From Geothrix terrae (GTDB lineage Bacteria > Acidobacteriota > Holophagae > Holophagales > Holophagaceae): a stretch of 64,000 nucleotides of DNA. The notes beneath the pieces are model-generated. The model had not been told where the DNA came from. It saw only the letters and a list, made by a program, of their open reading frames with translations, and made no database searches. The stretch's first letter is position 1. Each line of letters begins with the position of its first letter. The translations under genes and the position numbers were made by a program. Shown here one piece after another: positions 14,759 to 24,331 of this stretch. The DNA is taken from NCBI RefSeq assembly GCF_022808775.1, contig NZ_JAKZLA010000002.1, positions 372,001 to 436,000 on the forward strand, given 5' to 3'.

Positions 14759-14990
14759 GCCGTTCCGGGATCCCGCCCGCGCCTCAACCATCTGGCTTCA
14801 CCCCTGAAGGAGCGTCCGCATGCCGTCATCCATGGATAGCGTGCGGGTCTCGTCCACGGGGGCTTCCTTCTGGATCGCCAGAGACAATCGTCATTCACCA
14901 ACTGGTCGTGGATGCCGATGCGCCCCTTGTAGCCGCGCCTTTCACACTTCGGGCGGCCTTGGGTACGGAAGAGACGAAGCAGACGCCCGT

Positions 14991-17873
14991 CTAGGGCCTG
15001 TAGATCTCGGTGACCAGATCGCCACCAGGGCCGAAAGCAACCATGATGTCTCCGTTGGGGAAACGTATGGAACTGTGGCCTGCCCGTGGCAAGGCCAGGT
15101 TATCCGCCGGCGTCCAGACCTGCGTGGCGGGATCGTAGAGCTCCGCGCTGCTGAGGATCGAGTTGGAAGAATTCCTACCTCCCACCACCAGAACCTTGCC
15201 GTTCGCGAGGAGGTCAGCCGAATGGCCTCTGCGCGCCGATCCCATGGCGGAAGTCGGGAGCCAGCCGTTCGTCGTGGGATCGAATACTTCAGCACTGTCC
15301 AAGGTTCCGGAAGCCCCAGTCCCGCCTGTCACGAGTACCCGCCCATCCGACAGCAGCGTGGCCATGTGGCCCCGGCGGGCCGTTCCGAGGGCGCCCACCG
15401 CGGTCCAGGTCTCTCCAGCAGGATCGTAGAGTTCAGCGTTGGCGATTGGATCGGAGAAGCTCCCACCACCGACCACCAACACCTTCCCGGTGGAAAGCAG
15501 GGTGGAGGTGTGGCCGACACGGGCGATTCCGAGGCTGGTGGTGGGTCGCCAAGTTGAAGTGGCGGGATCGTAGAGTTCGGCGCTCTCCGATGCGATGCCT
15601 CCGACGAAACCTCCCACGACCAGGACCTTCCCATTGGGGAGCAGCGTGGCAGTCTGTTGGCCTCGCGTAGTATTTAAACTGCCGACCGGGGTCCAGGACC
15701 CATTGGCAGGGTCGTAGAACTCAGCGCTGGTGAAGCCTGGCTGCGAGAGGGCGTCACCGCCTACCGCCAGAACTTTCCCATCCGAGAGCAAAGTGGCTGT
15801 GTGACCTCTGCGGGTGGTGCCCATGTTCTTCGCGGGCGTCCAGTATCCAGTCGCAGGGGCGGCGATTTCCGCATCGTCAAGGATTCCTCGCGGGAAGTTC
15901 TCTCCTCCCGCGACCAGCGCCTGCCCGTTCGCGAGAAGGGTTGCTGTGTGGAACTCGCGGGGGGCCATCGGTTGCCCAGCCAGGGGCTTCCAAGTCCCGT
16001 TTCCCGAGTCGTAGATTTCGGAACTGGCGATGTCATAGAAGTACAGGGACCCGCGGCCGCCGGTCACCAGGACGGTCCCGTCCTGGAGCAGGGTGGCTGT
16101 ATGGCCGAACCGCCCCGTCCCCAGGTTGCCGGCGGGTGTCCAGGTCGATGCCGCGGGGTCGAAGATGGCCGTGCTGAAGAGGAAATTGTCGTGATATTCG
16201 CCACCCGCCATCAGCACCCGCCCATCCGGGAGGAGGGTGGTCGTATGGTGGCGGCGTTCTTCCCCCATGGTGGCCGTGAGAGCCCAGGTCCCGGTCCCGG
16301 GATCGTAGATTTCAGCGCTGGAGGTTCCCGAGATGAGGATTGAACCTCCCGTCACGAGGACCTTCCCATCCGCGAGCAGGGTGGCCGCGCACTCGTTCCG
16401 CGCTTGGTTCAGGCTTCCGGCGGAAACCCAGGTGCCGTCCGCCGGGTCGTAGAGCTCCGTGACAGGGTTGTCCTCGGAACCTCCGGCCACCAGGACCTTC
16501 CCGTCCACCAACCGCGTGGCCGTGTGGAAGGTCCGCGCGATCCCCATGCTGCCGGTGGGTGTCCAGGTTCCAGTTGCAGGGTCGTAGACTTCCGCGGTGG
16601 CCGTATGACCGCCTGCCGCGAGTACCTTCCCGTCCGGGAGCAGCGTGGCCGTGCAGGCGCTCCGAGAGGTTCCCGGGTTGCCCGTGCGATGCCAGGTTCC
16701 TGAGGCGGGGTCGTAGAGCTCGGCCGTGCCATTGCCTGCCACCAGCACCTGGCCGGTGCGGAGGAGGGTGGAGGTGTGCCAGTCCCGCGGATTCGCCATG
16801 CTGCCGACGAGGTTCCAATGGCCCGTCTCGGGATCGTAGACCTCGGCGCTGTTCCCGCCGCCGCCTGTCACCAGCACGCGGCCACTGGGGAGGCGCGTGG
16901 CCTGGCAGGGGAACCTCTTGACCGAAGCACCTCCGTTCTTGACCAGCCAGGTTCCCGTCTGGATGGTGACCTTCCGAGTGGAGGCGATCGCATCCCCGGC
17001 CTGGTTCTGGACATCCACCTTGAGGTGGAAGGTGCCCACCGATGGGCCCGCCGAGAAGCTGATCACATGGGTACCCTGCCCGGCGGTGATGCTGGCCGTG
17101 CCGGTGCTGGAGACGATGGTCCAGAGGTAGGTCATCCCATGCTGGTGGGGCACGCTGGCCTTCATCCAGGCATCGCCGGGGTGGGTTTTCAAGGGCAGAG
17201 CCAATTCGGCGTTGGGGGCGGGCACGACGGAGGCGGAGGCGCTCCCGGAGCCGCTGCCGCCATAGGCAGTGACGACCACCGTGGCGGTCAGGGTGGTGCC
17301 GGCCACGCCGGCGGTGAAGGTGATGGCGGGGCTTCCCTGGCCTGAGGTGAGCGTCCCGCCGGTCAAGGTCCAGGCATAGACGGCCTTCGGCCCCCAGTCC
17401 GGGGTGCTCGCCACGAGCCCCGCCTTTCCCTCGGTGACGAAGGGAGCCAGGTACACCACCGGGTTCTCGGGCGGGGCCTCGGCCTTCACCGTCAGTCGCG
17501 CATATCGACTCTGGACCTCCGACTGGCCGGAGGTCAGGCGCACGAAGAATCTGGAACCACTGTCGCTCAGCTTCAGGGGAGGCGTCGTGTACTCGGGCGA
17601 TGTCGCCCCAGGGATCAGGCGGGTGCGCTCCCCGGTTGGGTCACAGTACCACTGGTAGCGGAGTTCCCCGCTCCCGGCGGTGGCCACCACGGAGAAGGTC
17701 GCCGTCTGCCCCGGGCCCACCTTCTGGTCCGTGGGTTGGGTGAGGACGATGATCCCGACCGGAGCCTCATCGCTCCATAGGGCGCCACCCGCCATCCCCA
17801 GTGCCAGGAGTACGGGCACACAAAGGAGGCGAATGAGCGTCGCCGCGCATCGACTGATTCTTGACCAAACCAT
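14991..17873 (-). CDS. Large exported kelch-repeat protein
   Basis: 960 residues. A signal peptide (LLCVPVLLALGMAGGALW) is followed by an Ig-like domain (about 50-145; QPTDQKVGPGQTATFSVVAT), a second region with PKD/Ig character, and then thirteen full and one partial kelch-type repeats of about 45-50 residues. The repeat pattern is R.GHTATLL.DGKVLVVGG, a variable loop, AELYDPATGTW. Fourteen blades could form two seven-bladed propellers. Such proteins act in adhesion or carbohydrate contacts, but no activity can be assigned. The start MVWSRISRC at 17871-17873 is preceded by AGGGGG. A 15-bp perfect palindrome lies about 62 bases upstream. The gene is inserted between aroF and an aroF relic. 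Confidence 0.85.
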   Translation of the reverse strand: MVWSRISRCAATLIRLLCVPVLLALGMAGGALWSDEAPVGIIVLTQPTDQKVGPGQTATFSVVATAGSGELRYQWYCDPTGERTRLIPGATSPEYTTPPLKLSDSGSRFFVRLTSGQSEVQSRYARLTVKAEAPPENPVVYLAPFVTEGKAGLVASTPDWGPKAVYAWTLTGGTLTSGQGSPAITFTAGVAGTTLTATVVVTAYGGSGSGSASASVVPAPNAELALPLKTHPGDAWMKASVPHQHGMTYLWTIVSSTGTASITAGQGTHVISFSAGPSVGTFHLKVDVQNQAGDAIASTRKVTIQTGTWLVKNGGASVKRFPCQATRLPSGRVLVTGGGGNSAEVYDPETGHWNLVGSMANPRDWHTSTLLRTGQVLVAGNGTAELYDPASGTWHRTGNPGTSRSACTATLLPDGKVLAAGGHTATAEVYDPATGTWTPTGSMGIARTFHTATRLVDGKVLVAGGSEDNPVTELYDPADGTWVSAGSLNQARNECAATLLADGKVLVTGGSILISGTSSAEIYDPGTGTWALTATMGEERRHHTTTLLPDGRVLMAGGEYHDNFLFSTAIFDPAASTWTPAGNLGTGRFGHTATLLQDGTVLVTGGRGSLYFYDIASSEIYDSGNGTWKPLAGQPMAPREFHTATLLANGQALVAGGENFPRGILDDAEIAAPATGYWTPAKNMGTTRRGHTATLLSDGKVLAVGGDALSQPGFTSAEFYDPANGSWTPVGSLNTTRGQQTATLLPNGKVLVVGGFVGGIASESAELYDPATSTWRPTTSLGIARVGHTSTLLSTGKVLVVGGGSFSDPIANAELYDPAGETWTAVGALGTARRGHMATLLSDGRVLVTGGTGASGTLDSAEVFDPTTNGWLPTSAMGSARRGHSADLLANGKVLVVGGRNSSNSILSSAELYDPATQVWTPADNLALPRAGHSSIRFPNGDIMVAFGPGGDLVTEIYRP

Positions 17874-17934
17874 TGGATACCCCCTGTGAATGGAAGTGGT
17901 TGGCCGCCGCCATGAGGGCCACTGGCCCTCTCCC

Positions 17935-17949
17935 ATGATCAGTGATCAT
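17935..17949. promoter_or_regulatory. Perfect 15-bp palindrome upstream of the kelch gene
   Basis: ATGATCAGTGATCAT is palindromic around a central G and lies 62 bases before the kelch-protein start in an AT-rich stretch (about 17935-18005) that otherwise holds no gene. It is a candidate operator; the cognate regulator is not known. Confidence 0.4.
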
Positions 17950-18106
17950 TGTAAAAATAAGGCTACAGGCGATTACAATATCACCATATTACATGAATAT
18001 GCCATTCGCCCCCTGGCGCAATGCTGATTTTTTCGTGTGCATCCTCGCGGCCGGACTCCCCATCCAGCCATGGATCGCCCTTAGGCAGTCCCCCTAGGGA
18101 CCGGGA

Positions 18107-18173
18107 GCCGGCTGTCCGGGAACGTCGTGGTGGACTGTTCCCGTGCTAACAGCCACAGGAACCCCCGCCTCCT
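18107..18173 (+). pseudogene. Relic fragment of a second DAHP synthase gene
   Basis: About 67 bases match aroF 14462-14529 at close to 90 percent. After a single-base deletion near the left end the differences are nearly all transitions. The translated piece reads GNVVVDCSRANSHRNPRL against GNIVVDCSHANSHKNPRL. No other part of aroF is recognisable on either side; the chemoreceptor stop follows 24 bases later. It indicates that a second aroF stood here, or that recombination around aroF brought in the kelch gene. The rest of 17950-18196 shows no gene. Confidence 0.75.
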
Positions 18174-18196
18174 GATCGGACCTCAGCCCTGGGTTC

Positions 18197-19789
18197 TCAA
18201 CCCTGAGCGAGGTCGCGGGCGGGCCCTTCGAGCACGAAGGCCCTGGCGCTCTCGTCGAGGGCTGTCGCCTGCGACGACAGGACCTCCGACGTGGCCGACA
18301 TCTCCTCGGCGGCCGTCGCGTGCCGCTGCACCACCTGGGAGAGCTCCTCGAGGGCTCGGTTGATCTCCCGCACCGTATGATCCTGGGCCATGGCCGCCTC
18401 GGCAAAGGCCTGCAGCTTCCGGGCGCTCCGCGTCACCTCGGGCGCCACCCGCGCGAGCAGCGCCTCGGCGCGCACGGCGATGCCCACGCTCCGATCCGAG
18501 ATGGCGCGGATCTCCTTGGCTCCCTCCCCGCTGCGCTCCGCGAGCTTCTGCACTTCGGCGGCCACCACCGCGAAGCCGCGTCCGTGGACACCGGCGCGCG
18601 CCGCCTCGATGGCGGCGTTGAGGGCCAAGAGGTTGGTCTGGTAGGCGAGGTCCTCCACCATGCCGATCCGCTCGGCGATGTCGCGCATGGCCGCCGAGGT
18701 CTCCGCGGCGGCGCTGGTCCCGACCCGCACTTCCTCGGCCACGCCGGCGGCCCGATCGCTGGCCTTCCTCGCATCCTCCGCGGCCCGGGCCGCGCCCGCA
18801 GCCAGTTCCTGCATGGAAGCCGTCAGCTCCTCCACCGAGGCCGCCTGCTCCGAAGAGCCATGGCTCACATCCTGCGAGGTGGCGTTCAGCTGGGTGCTCA
18901 CCTGCTTGACGACCTCGACGGAGTGCTGGAGCGTGGCGATCAGGGAGGCCACCGCCTCCCGCATGGCGCGCAGGGCGCTGGCCATCGCGCCGGTCTCGTC
19001 CTGCGCGGCCTCGAAGGCCTTCAGTGAATCGTCCTCGCGGAAATCGTAGCCGGCCAGGCGGCCCAGGCTGGCGGTGATCGCCAGGATGGGCCGGGAGATC
19101 CGGTGCCCGAAGTTCGCCCACACCGCCACGGTCACGACCAGACACACGGCGACCACGGCGAGCAGCACCTGGGTGCGCTGCCGAATGTCAGCCAAGGCGG
19201 CCGCCCGTTCGGTGGCCACGATCGCGTCGATGTCGTCTACGTAGTTGCCGGTGCCGATCACCCAGCCGAACGACGGCACCAGGAGCGAGTAGGCCCGCTT
19301 GGGCAGCGGCACGGTGCCGCCCTTCTTCGGGAACCAGTAGTCGCTGTAGCCACCGCCGCTGGTGCCCGCCCGGATGATGTCCCGCATGTACGGGGTGCCC
19401 TTCTGATCCACCGCATCAATCCGGTTCTTGCCTTCAAGAATGGGCTGGGTGGCATGCACCATGTTCAGGCCATCCACCGTGTCCGCCCAGAAGTAGCCTT
19501 CCTGGTCGTACCGGAGTCCGCGCAGGAGATCGGCGCCGAGCCGCTTCGCCTCCTCGGCCTTGATCTCCCCCTTCTGCTGCCGCTCGGCGATCCCGGCGAG
19601 CATGGACGCGGCCGTCTCGACCTCGAGGCGGGCCCGCCGGTCGTAGTCGGCACGCAGGGTCCGCTCGAGCTGCTCGATGCGCTGTTCGGACGTGCGCCGC
19701 CCCTCAATGACAAGGAAGGTTCCGAGCGCCACGCCCGCGATCGAAGCTGTTGCGACCGTAAGGGAGATGATCTTCGCTGCGATGCGCAT
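18197..19789 (-). CDS. Methyl-accepting chemotaxis protein with Cache domain
   Basis: 530 residues. A membrane helix near 8-28 is followed by a periplasmic single Cache domain ([33 protein letters not shown]), a second helix near 205-225, a HAMP segment ([20 protein letters not shown]) and a long signalling helix bundle. The conserved hairpin is [25 protein letters not shown] in essence (key part [15 protein letters not shown]), which docks CheA/CheW. YFWAD-type Cache domains often sense small organic acids, so a carboxylate ligand is possible. No pentapeptide CheR tether is seen at the C-terminus. The gene stands alone, with about 120 bases to its downstream neighbour's stop. Confidence 0.92.
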   Translation of the reverse strand: MRIAAKIISLTVATASIAGVALGTFLVIEGRRTSEQRIEQLERTLRADYDRRARLEVETAASMLAGIAERQQKGEIKAEEAKRLGADLLRGLRYDQEGYFWADTVDGLNMVHATQPILEGKNRIDAVDQKGTPYMRDIIRAGTSGGGYSDYWFPKKGGTVPLPKRAYSLLVPSFGWVIGTGNYVDDIDAIVATERAAALADIRQRTQVLLAVVAVCLVVTVAVWANFGHRISRPILAITASLGRLAGYDFREDDSLKAFEAAQDETGAMASALRAMREAVASLIATLQHSVEVVKQVSTQLNATSQDVSHGSSEQAASVEELTASMQELAAGAARAAEDARKASDRAAGVAEEVRVGTSAAAETSAAMRDIAERIGMVEDLAYQTNLLALNAAIEAARAGVHGRGFAVVAAEVQKLAERSGEGAKEIRAISDRSVGIAVRAEALLARVAPEVTRSARKLQAFAEAAMAQDHTVREINRALEELSQVVQRHATAAEEMSATSEVLSSQATALDESARAFVLEGPARDLAQG

Positions 19790-19912
19790 GCCTGGAGCCT
19801 CGTGAGCGGGAACCCCATCATCTGACCACAGGGGGTGGAGACCGTGGTTACGAAACTTCTCCAGGGGTCCCGGGACGCTTCAGGCGCCCCGGGACCCCCG
19901 GGAAGGCCGGGG

Positions 19913-21949
19913 TCAGGCCCCCAAGGCCTTGGCGGCCAGTTCCAGCACATCCGTGGTGGCCACGCCTTCGTGGTTGGTCTCGCCCGCCGCGTTGTTCAGC
20001 ATGACGTTGCAGAAGGGGCAGCCCACGGCGATGGTGGTGGCCTTCGTCTCCAGGGCCTGCTCGAAGCGTTCGTGGTTCACGCGCTTGCCCAGGTGCTCCT
20101 CCAGCCAGAAACGCCCGCCGCCGGCGCCGCAGCACATGGTGGCTTCGCCGTGCTTCTCCATCTCCGTGAGCTTCACGCCGGGGATGGCGCCCAGGATGGC
20201 GCGGGGCGCCTCCACCTGGCCGTTGATGCGGCTGAGGTAGCAGGGGTCGTGGTAGGTGAGGTCCACGTCCACCTTCTGGTCGAGCTTGAGCTTCCCTTCG
20301 GCCATGAGCTTGGCCACCAGCTCGGTGCCGTGCACCACCTCGAAGTCGCCGCCGAAGGCCGGGTACTCGTTCTTCAGGGTGTTCAGGCAGTGGGGGCAGT
20401 TGGTGACGACCTTCTTCACGCCGTGGCCCTTGAGGGTCTCGATGTTGGCCTCGGTGGCGGACTGGTAGAGGTATTCATTGCCCAGGCGCCGGGCGGACTC
20501 GCAGGTGCAGCTCTCCTCGGTGCCCAGGATGGCGAAGGAGACATTGGCGGCCTTCAGCAGCTTCACGAGGGACTTGGACACCTTCTGGCCCGCGGCGTCA
20601 TAGCTGCCGGCGCAGCCCACCCAGAAGAGGTACTCGGCCTCCGGATTCTCGGCGAAGGTGGGCACCTCCAGCCCATCCGCCCACTTGGCGCGATCCGCCT
20701 GGGGCAGGTTCCAGGGGTTGCCCTGACGCTCCATGCCCTTGAAGGCGGTCTGCGCCTCGGCGGGGAAGTCGCTCTCCTCCAGCGTGAGGTAGCGGCGCAT
20801 GCCCACGAGCTTGTCCACGAAGCTGATCTGCAGGGGGCAGGCCCACTCGCAGTAGCCGCAGCTGGTGCAGGCCCAGATGGTGTCCTGGCTGATCCAGCCC
20901 TCGAGCTGTTCCTTGCTCCAGGGCGCCTCCTCGTCATCGCGCTTCCAGTACGAGCCTTCGGGCACGGGGCCGCCGATGAGCTTGCGGTCCTCGGGCACGG
21001 GCTTGTCCTGTCCCATCTGCTCCAGGGGCGTGGCCTTCAGGTAGTCCCGCAGGTCGGTGCCGAAGTTCTTGGGGCGCAGCGGCTTGCCCGTGAGCGTCGT
21101 GGGGCAGTTCTCCAGGCAGCGGCCGCACTCCACGCAGGTGTAGAAGTCCAGCATCTGCTTCCAGCTGAAGTCCTGGATCCGGTTGACGCCGAAGTGCTCG
21201 GCCTCCAGGTCCATGGGCTTGAGGTTCTTCTGGGGCTCCAGCTCGCGGAAGTAGATGTTGAAGAGGCTGGTGAAGACGTGGAAGTGCTTGGAGTAGGGCA
21301 GGAAGTTGGCGAAGAAGTAGAGGACGGCCAGGTGCAGCCACCACATGGCCTTGTAGAGCACCAGGAGCCCGGTCTGGCTCAGGCCGCCCAGCAGGTTGGC
21401 CACGGCCACGCCCGCCGGGGACCAGGCCGCCCAGGCGGGATGGTGCAGGGCCACGAAGGCGCCGTCGGCCAGCAGGTCCGTGACCATGAGGCCGCCGATG
21501 AGGCTCAGGGTGGCCCAGGCGTCCCAGGAGTTCTCCAGGCGCCAGGGCTTGGCGGCCAGGCGGCGGAAGGTGGCCAGGCCCAGGCCCAGGAGCACCAGCA
21601 CCTCGAAGATGTCCTTGGTGGCCTGGTAGCCGAGGCCGAAACCGCCGAGGGCTTCGGTCATGTGCCATCCGAAGAGGCCCTCCAGCACCAGCCCGATGGT
21701 GCGCAGAGACAAGACGCAGAAGCCCCAGAAGATGAGGATGTGGTAGAAGCCCGCGTACTTGTCGCGGACCATCCGCTTCTGCATCAGCGCGAGGGTGAAG
21801 ACGCCCTTCAGGCGCACCCAGGGCTGGTCGAAGCGGTTGTCCGGCAGGCCCGCCTTCAGGGTGGCGATGCGCAGGCGGATGGTCCACGCGAAGAACCCGC
21901 CCGCGGCCAGCGTCATGATCCAGAACAGCGCGATTTCCAGGGCCTTCAT
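19913..21949 (-). CDS. Membrane Fe-S oxidoreductase (ETF:menaquinone oxidoreductase type)
   Basis: 678 residues. The N-terminal third holds about six membrane helices of the nitrate-reductase-gamma kind, with histidines suited to haem b. Two ferredoxin motifs follow (CVECGRCLENCP and CTSCGYCEWACP), and then two cysteine-rich HdrD-type domains (HDPCYLSRIN, TMCCGAGGGRFW, and a second VGCPFCNVML set). This arrangement matches membrane Fe-S proteins proposed to pass electrons from electron-transfer flavoprotein to menaquinone during fatty-acid or amino-acid oxidation. No etfAB genes are adjacent here. GGAGG precedes the ATG at 21947-21949 by seven bases; the frame extends seven codons further upstream. 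Confidence 0.87.
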   Translation of the reverse strand: MKALEIALFWIMTLAAGGFFAWTIRLRIATLKAGLPDNRFDQPWVRLKGVFTLALMQKRMVRDKYAGFYHILIFWGFCVLSLRTIGLVLEGLFGWHMTEALGGFGLGYQATKDIFEVLVLLGLGLATFRRLAAKPWRLENSWDAWATLSLIGGLMVTDLLADGAFVALHHPAWAAWSPAGVAVANLLGGLSQTGLLVLYKAMWWLHLAVLYFFANFLPYSKHFHVFTSLFNIYFRELEPQKNLKPMDLEAEHFGVNRIQDFSWKQMLDFYTCVECGRCLENCPTTLTGKPLRPKNFGTDLRDYLKATPLEQMGQDKPVPEDRKLIGGPVPEGSYWKRDDEEAPWSKEQLEGWISQDTIWACTSCGYCEWACPLQISFVDKLVGMRRYLTLEESDFPAEAQTAFKGMERQGNPWNLPQADRAKWADGLEVPTFAENPEAEYLFWVGCAGSYDAAGQKVSKSLVKLLKAANVSFAILGTEESCTCESARRLGNEYLYQSATEANIETLKGHGVKKVVTNCPHCLNTLKNEYPAFGGDFEVVHGTELVAKLMAEGKLKLDQKVDVDLTYHDPCYLSRINGQVEAPRAILGAIPGVKLTEMEKHGEATMCCGAGGGRFWLEEHLGKRVNHERFEQALETKATTIAVGCPFCNVMLNNAAGETNHEGVATTDVLELAAKALGA

Positions 21950-22109
21950 GGCGGTCCCTCCAGCAGTCAAGGTTCAGCTCGTCCCTCGGCAAGGAGCCGG
22001 AGGCCGATCATTGTCTCACCCGGTTATCAGGTATGCGGTCGAAGGCCCAGTGTAGCCGTGCCCATGACAAACTGAAGGCCCGACCTGGAGTCAGTTTCCG
22101 GAGCCCCCT

Positions 22110-22463
22110 TTGAGTCCCGCCGCCCCCCTGATCTTCGAAGCCGCCGTGACCCGTCCCCTGTCGGTGGTGTTCCGCACGGGCGAGACCTGGGAGGGCCACG
22201 ACTACACCGTGGAGGTGGTGGCCGCCCGCCCGGGCCTGGACGCTTTCGACGTGGTGGTGGACTTCCGGGACCTGGAGGCGGCCCTCGACCGCAGCCTGGC
22301 GCCCCTCCAGGGGAAGCTCCTCTCGGAGTTGGGCCTGGACGGTCCGCTGGCCCTGGCCCGGCGGCTGCTGATCGAGTTGGCCCCCTTCGTCCCCGACCCC
22401 GCCCGTCTCAAGGAAATCGCGCTGACGGACGGACGGGGAAGGCGGCTGGCCCTCCGCCCGTGA
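22110..22463 (+). CDS. 6-pyruvoyl-tetrahydropterin-synthase-like protein, catalytic residues missing
   Basis: 117 residues starting at TTG with GGAG upstream. GHDYTVEVVAA and the VVDFRDLEAALD segment follow the PTPS/QueD fold. The family's zinc site normally has three histidines plus a catalytic cysteine; only the GH histidine is evident and no cysteine occurs at all. It is therefore probably not an active QueD and may have another role. Its stop overlaps the signal peptidase start (GTGA), so the two are translationally coupled. Confidence 0.6.
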   Translation: MSPAAPLIFEAAVTRPLSVVFRTGETWEGHDYTVEVVAARPGLDAFDVVVDFRDLEAALDRSLAPLQGKLLSELGLDGPLALARRLLIELAPFVPDPARLKEIALTDGRGRRLALRP

Positions 22464-22924
22464 AGCCCTGGATCCCCCTGGCCGCCCTGGCCCTGGCCCT
22501 GTCGCCCCTGACGGTGCTGCATCCGATCCGGGTGTCGGGGCACAGCATGGAGCCCGCGCTCCGCGATGGCGACCTGTGCTGGGCCGTGCGGGCCTGGGCC
22601 AGCCATGGGCCCAGGCGGGGGGAAGTCTGGGTCGTGGCGGGTCCCCACGGCTCCTCCGTGAAGCGGGTGCTGGGACTTCCCGGCGAGACCCTGACCTGGA
22701 ACGGTCCGGATCTCTGGATCGACGGCCAGCGCCTGGAGGAACCCTGGGTCGTCCACCCCGAGCGGGGTGGCGCGGGACGCCAGGTCTGCGGGGCTGGCTA
22801 CCTGGTCCTGGGCGACAACCGCCCCGACAGCCAGGATGGGCGAACCTGGGGTCCGCTCCCGGGCCGATCCCTCCAGGGGAGGCTCCTCGGTTCGGGCCTC
22901 GCGGGGAAGCCAGACTCCCGATAG
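22460..22924 (+). CDS. lepB: Signal peptidase I family (S26)
   Basis: 154 residues, short for the family. An N-terminal hydrophobic helix (IPLAALALALSPLTVL) is followed by the catalytic serine motif SGHSMEPALRDGD and the catalytic lysine in SSVKRVLGLPGE. The GDNRPDSQDGRTWGPL box matches the conserved GDNR.NS.DSR.WG motif. It would cleave signal peptides at the outer face of the inner membrane, or act in a specialised system as short S26 peptidases do. The start is GTG, overlapping the upstream PTPS-like gene by four bases. Another, full-length LepB is likely elsewhere. Confidence 0.87.
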   Translation: MKPWIPLAALALALSPLTVLHPIRVSGHSMEPALRDGDLCWAVRAWASHGPRRGEVWVVAGPHGSSVKRVLGLPGETLTWNGPDLWIDGQRLEEPWVVHPERGGAGRQVCGAGYLVLGDNRPDSQDGRTWGPLPGRSLQGRLLGSGLAGKPDSR

Positions 22925-22950
22925 GCTTCCGTGCATTCCCAGGAGCCCGC

Positions 22951-24210
22951 ATGGATCATCTCGAGGCCCGGCCGGTGTCCCAAGCCGAGCGGCTGGGCCA
23001 CCTGGACGCCCTCCGCGGCGCGGCCCTGTTCGGCGTCCTCATCATGAACGTGCCCTGGTTCTTCGCGCCCGAGGCGCGGGTCCAATCCCTCCGCGACTCC
23101 TGGCCCAGCCTGGCCGACGGGATGACGGCCTTCCTGAGCACCGTCTTCCTGGCCGGGAAGGCCATGACCCTCTTCTCGATGCTCTTCGCCGTGGGTCTGA
23201 GCATCCAGAAGGAGCGGATCGAAGCGCGGGGGGAGGCCTTCGGCCCCTTCATCCGGCGCCGGCTCGCGGTCCTGCTCGGGTTCGGCATCCTGCACGTCCT
23301 CCTGCTCTGGATGGGGGACATCCTCCACGCCTATGCGCTGTGCGGCTTCCTTCTCCTGCCCTTCCTGGGAAGGCGGACCCGCACCGTCTGGATCTGGACC
23401 GCCTGCCTCTGGGGGCTGGGATTGGGCGCCGGACTCGTCGTCTCCATCCTCCACCTGCGCCGGGGGACCCCACCGATGCCTTCCGCTGCCGAGCTGGCCG
23501 CGGCCCGGGCCTGGACCAGCCAGTGCCTGGCGGCCTACGGCCAGGGAACCTGGTGGCAGATCCTCGTCTTCCGCCTCCGGGACTGGCTCCATGACGCCAG
23601 TGGCCTGCTCCTGGGGGGGCTCGGATACTCCACCTTGAACTTCCTCGTCGGCCTCGGAATCTGGAAATCGGGCCTTCTGAGGGATCCTGCCGCCCACCTC
23701 CCCCTGCTCCGCCGGATCGCCAAGGGGGGCTTGGCCCTGGGCCTCCTCCTGGGCCTCGTGTGGGCCGGCCGGGACACACCCCAAGTCAGGGCCTGGGCCC
23801 TCACCCACTGGCCCGTCTCCCGCTGGCTGCTGCCGCTCCGCGCCCTCACCACCCTGCAACCCATGATCCTGGCCCTCGGGTACGGGGCCGGCCTGCTGCT
23901 GCTTTGGCAGGATGAAACCTGGCGCCGCTGGCTCCAGATCCTGACTTGGCCGGGGCGCATGGCTTTCACGAACTACCTGGCCCAGAGCCTCGTCATGACG
24001 GCCATCTTCTATCACTGGGGCCTGGGCCTCTACGACCGCATGGGTCTCGCTTCCGCCACCCTGCTCGGGGTCGTGGTCTTCGGGCTGCAGGTCCTGGCCA
24101 GCCGGTGGTGGCTCGCGCGATTCCAGTTCGGCCCCCTGGAGTGGGTCTGGCGCTCCTTGAGCTATGGACAGATCCAGCCCTTCCGCCTGCGCAGATCAGC
24201 CGCGGGATGA
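22951..24210 (+). CDS. DUF418 (YeiB-type) integral membrane protein
   Basis: 419 residues with about ten hydrophobic helices. The family marks are LDALRGAALFGVLIMNVPWF near the start, FLAGKAMTLFSMLFAVGLSI, and the C-terminal GRMAFTNYLAQSLVMTAIFYHWGLGLYDRMG region (key part GRMAFTNYLAQS). DUF418 proteins are inner-membrane proteins possibly related to acyltransferases, without a settled substrate. AGGAG precedes the ATG at 22951 by five bases. It follows the signal peptidase by 26 bases in the same direction. Confidence 0.85.
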   Translation: MDHLEARPVSQAERLGHLDALRGAALFGVLIMNVPWFFAPEARVQSLRDSWPSLADGMTAFLSTVFLAGKAMTLFSMLFAVGLSIQKERIEARGEAFGPFIRRRLAVLLGFGILHVLLLWMGDILHAYALCGFLLLPFLGRRTRTVWIWTACLWGLGLGAGLVVSILHLRRGTPPMPSAAELAAARAWTSQCLAAYGQGTWWQILVFRLRDWLHDASGLLLGGLGYSTLNFLVGLGIWKSGLLRDPAAHLPLLRRIAKGGLALGLLLGLVWAGRDTPQVRAWALTHWPVSRWLLPLRALTTLQPMILALGYGAGLLLLWQDETWRRWLQILTWPGRMAFTNYLAQSLVMTAIFYHWGLGLYDRMGLASATLLGVVVFGLQVLASRWWLARFQFGPLEWVWRSLSYGQIQPFRLRRSAAG

Positions 24211-24331
24211 GCCAGCCAGGAGGCCTGGGGATGTGGAAGGACCTGGCGGTGATCCAAGGGGGCATGCGTCCTGACAAGAAGATTCGGGAACCGGCCCACC
24301 ACCTCCACAGAGAGTGCACTAGGATGAGGGC

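Noticed and set aside
14820-15557. Plus-strand frame after aroF starting MPSSMDSVRVSST with AAGGAG upstream
   Set aside because: Most of it lies antisense to the kelch repeats. The first 60 codons have no recognisable relative, so I list nothing there and treat 14759-14990 as intergenic.
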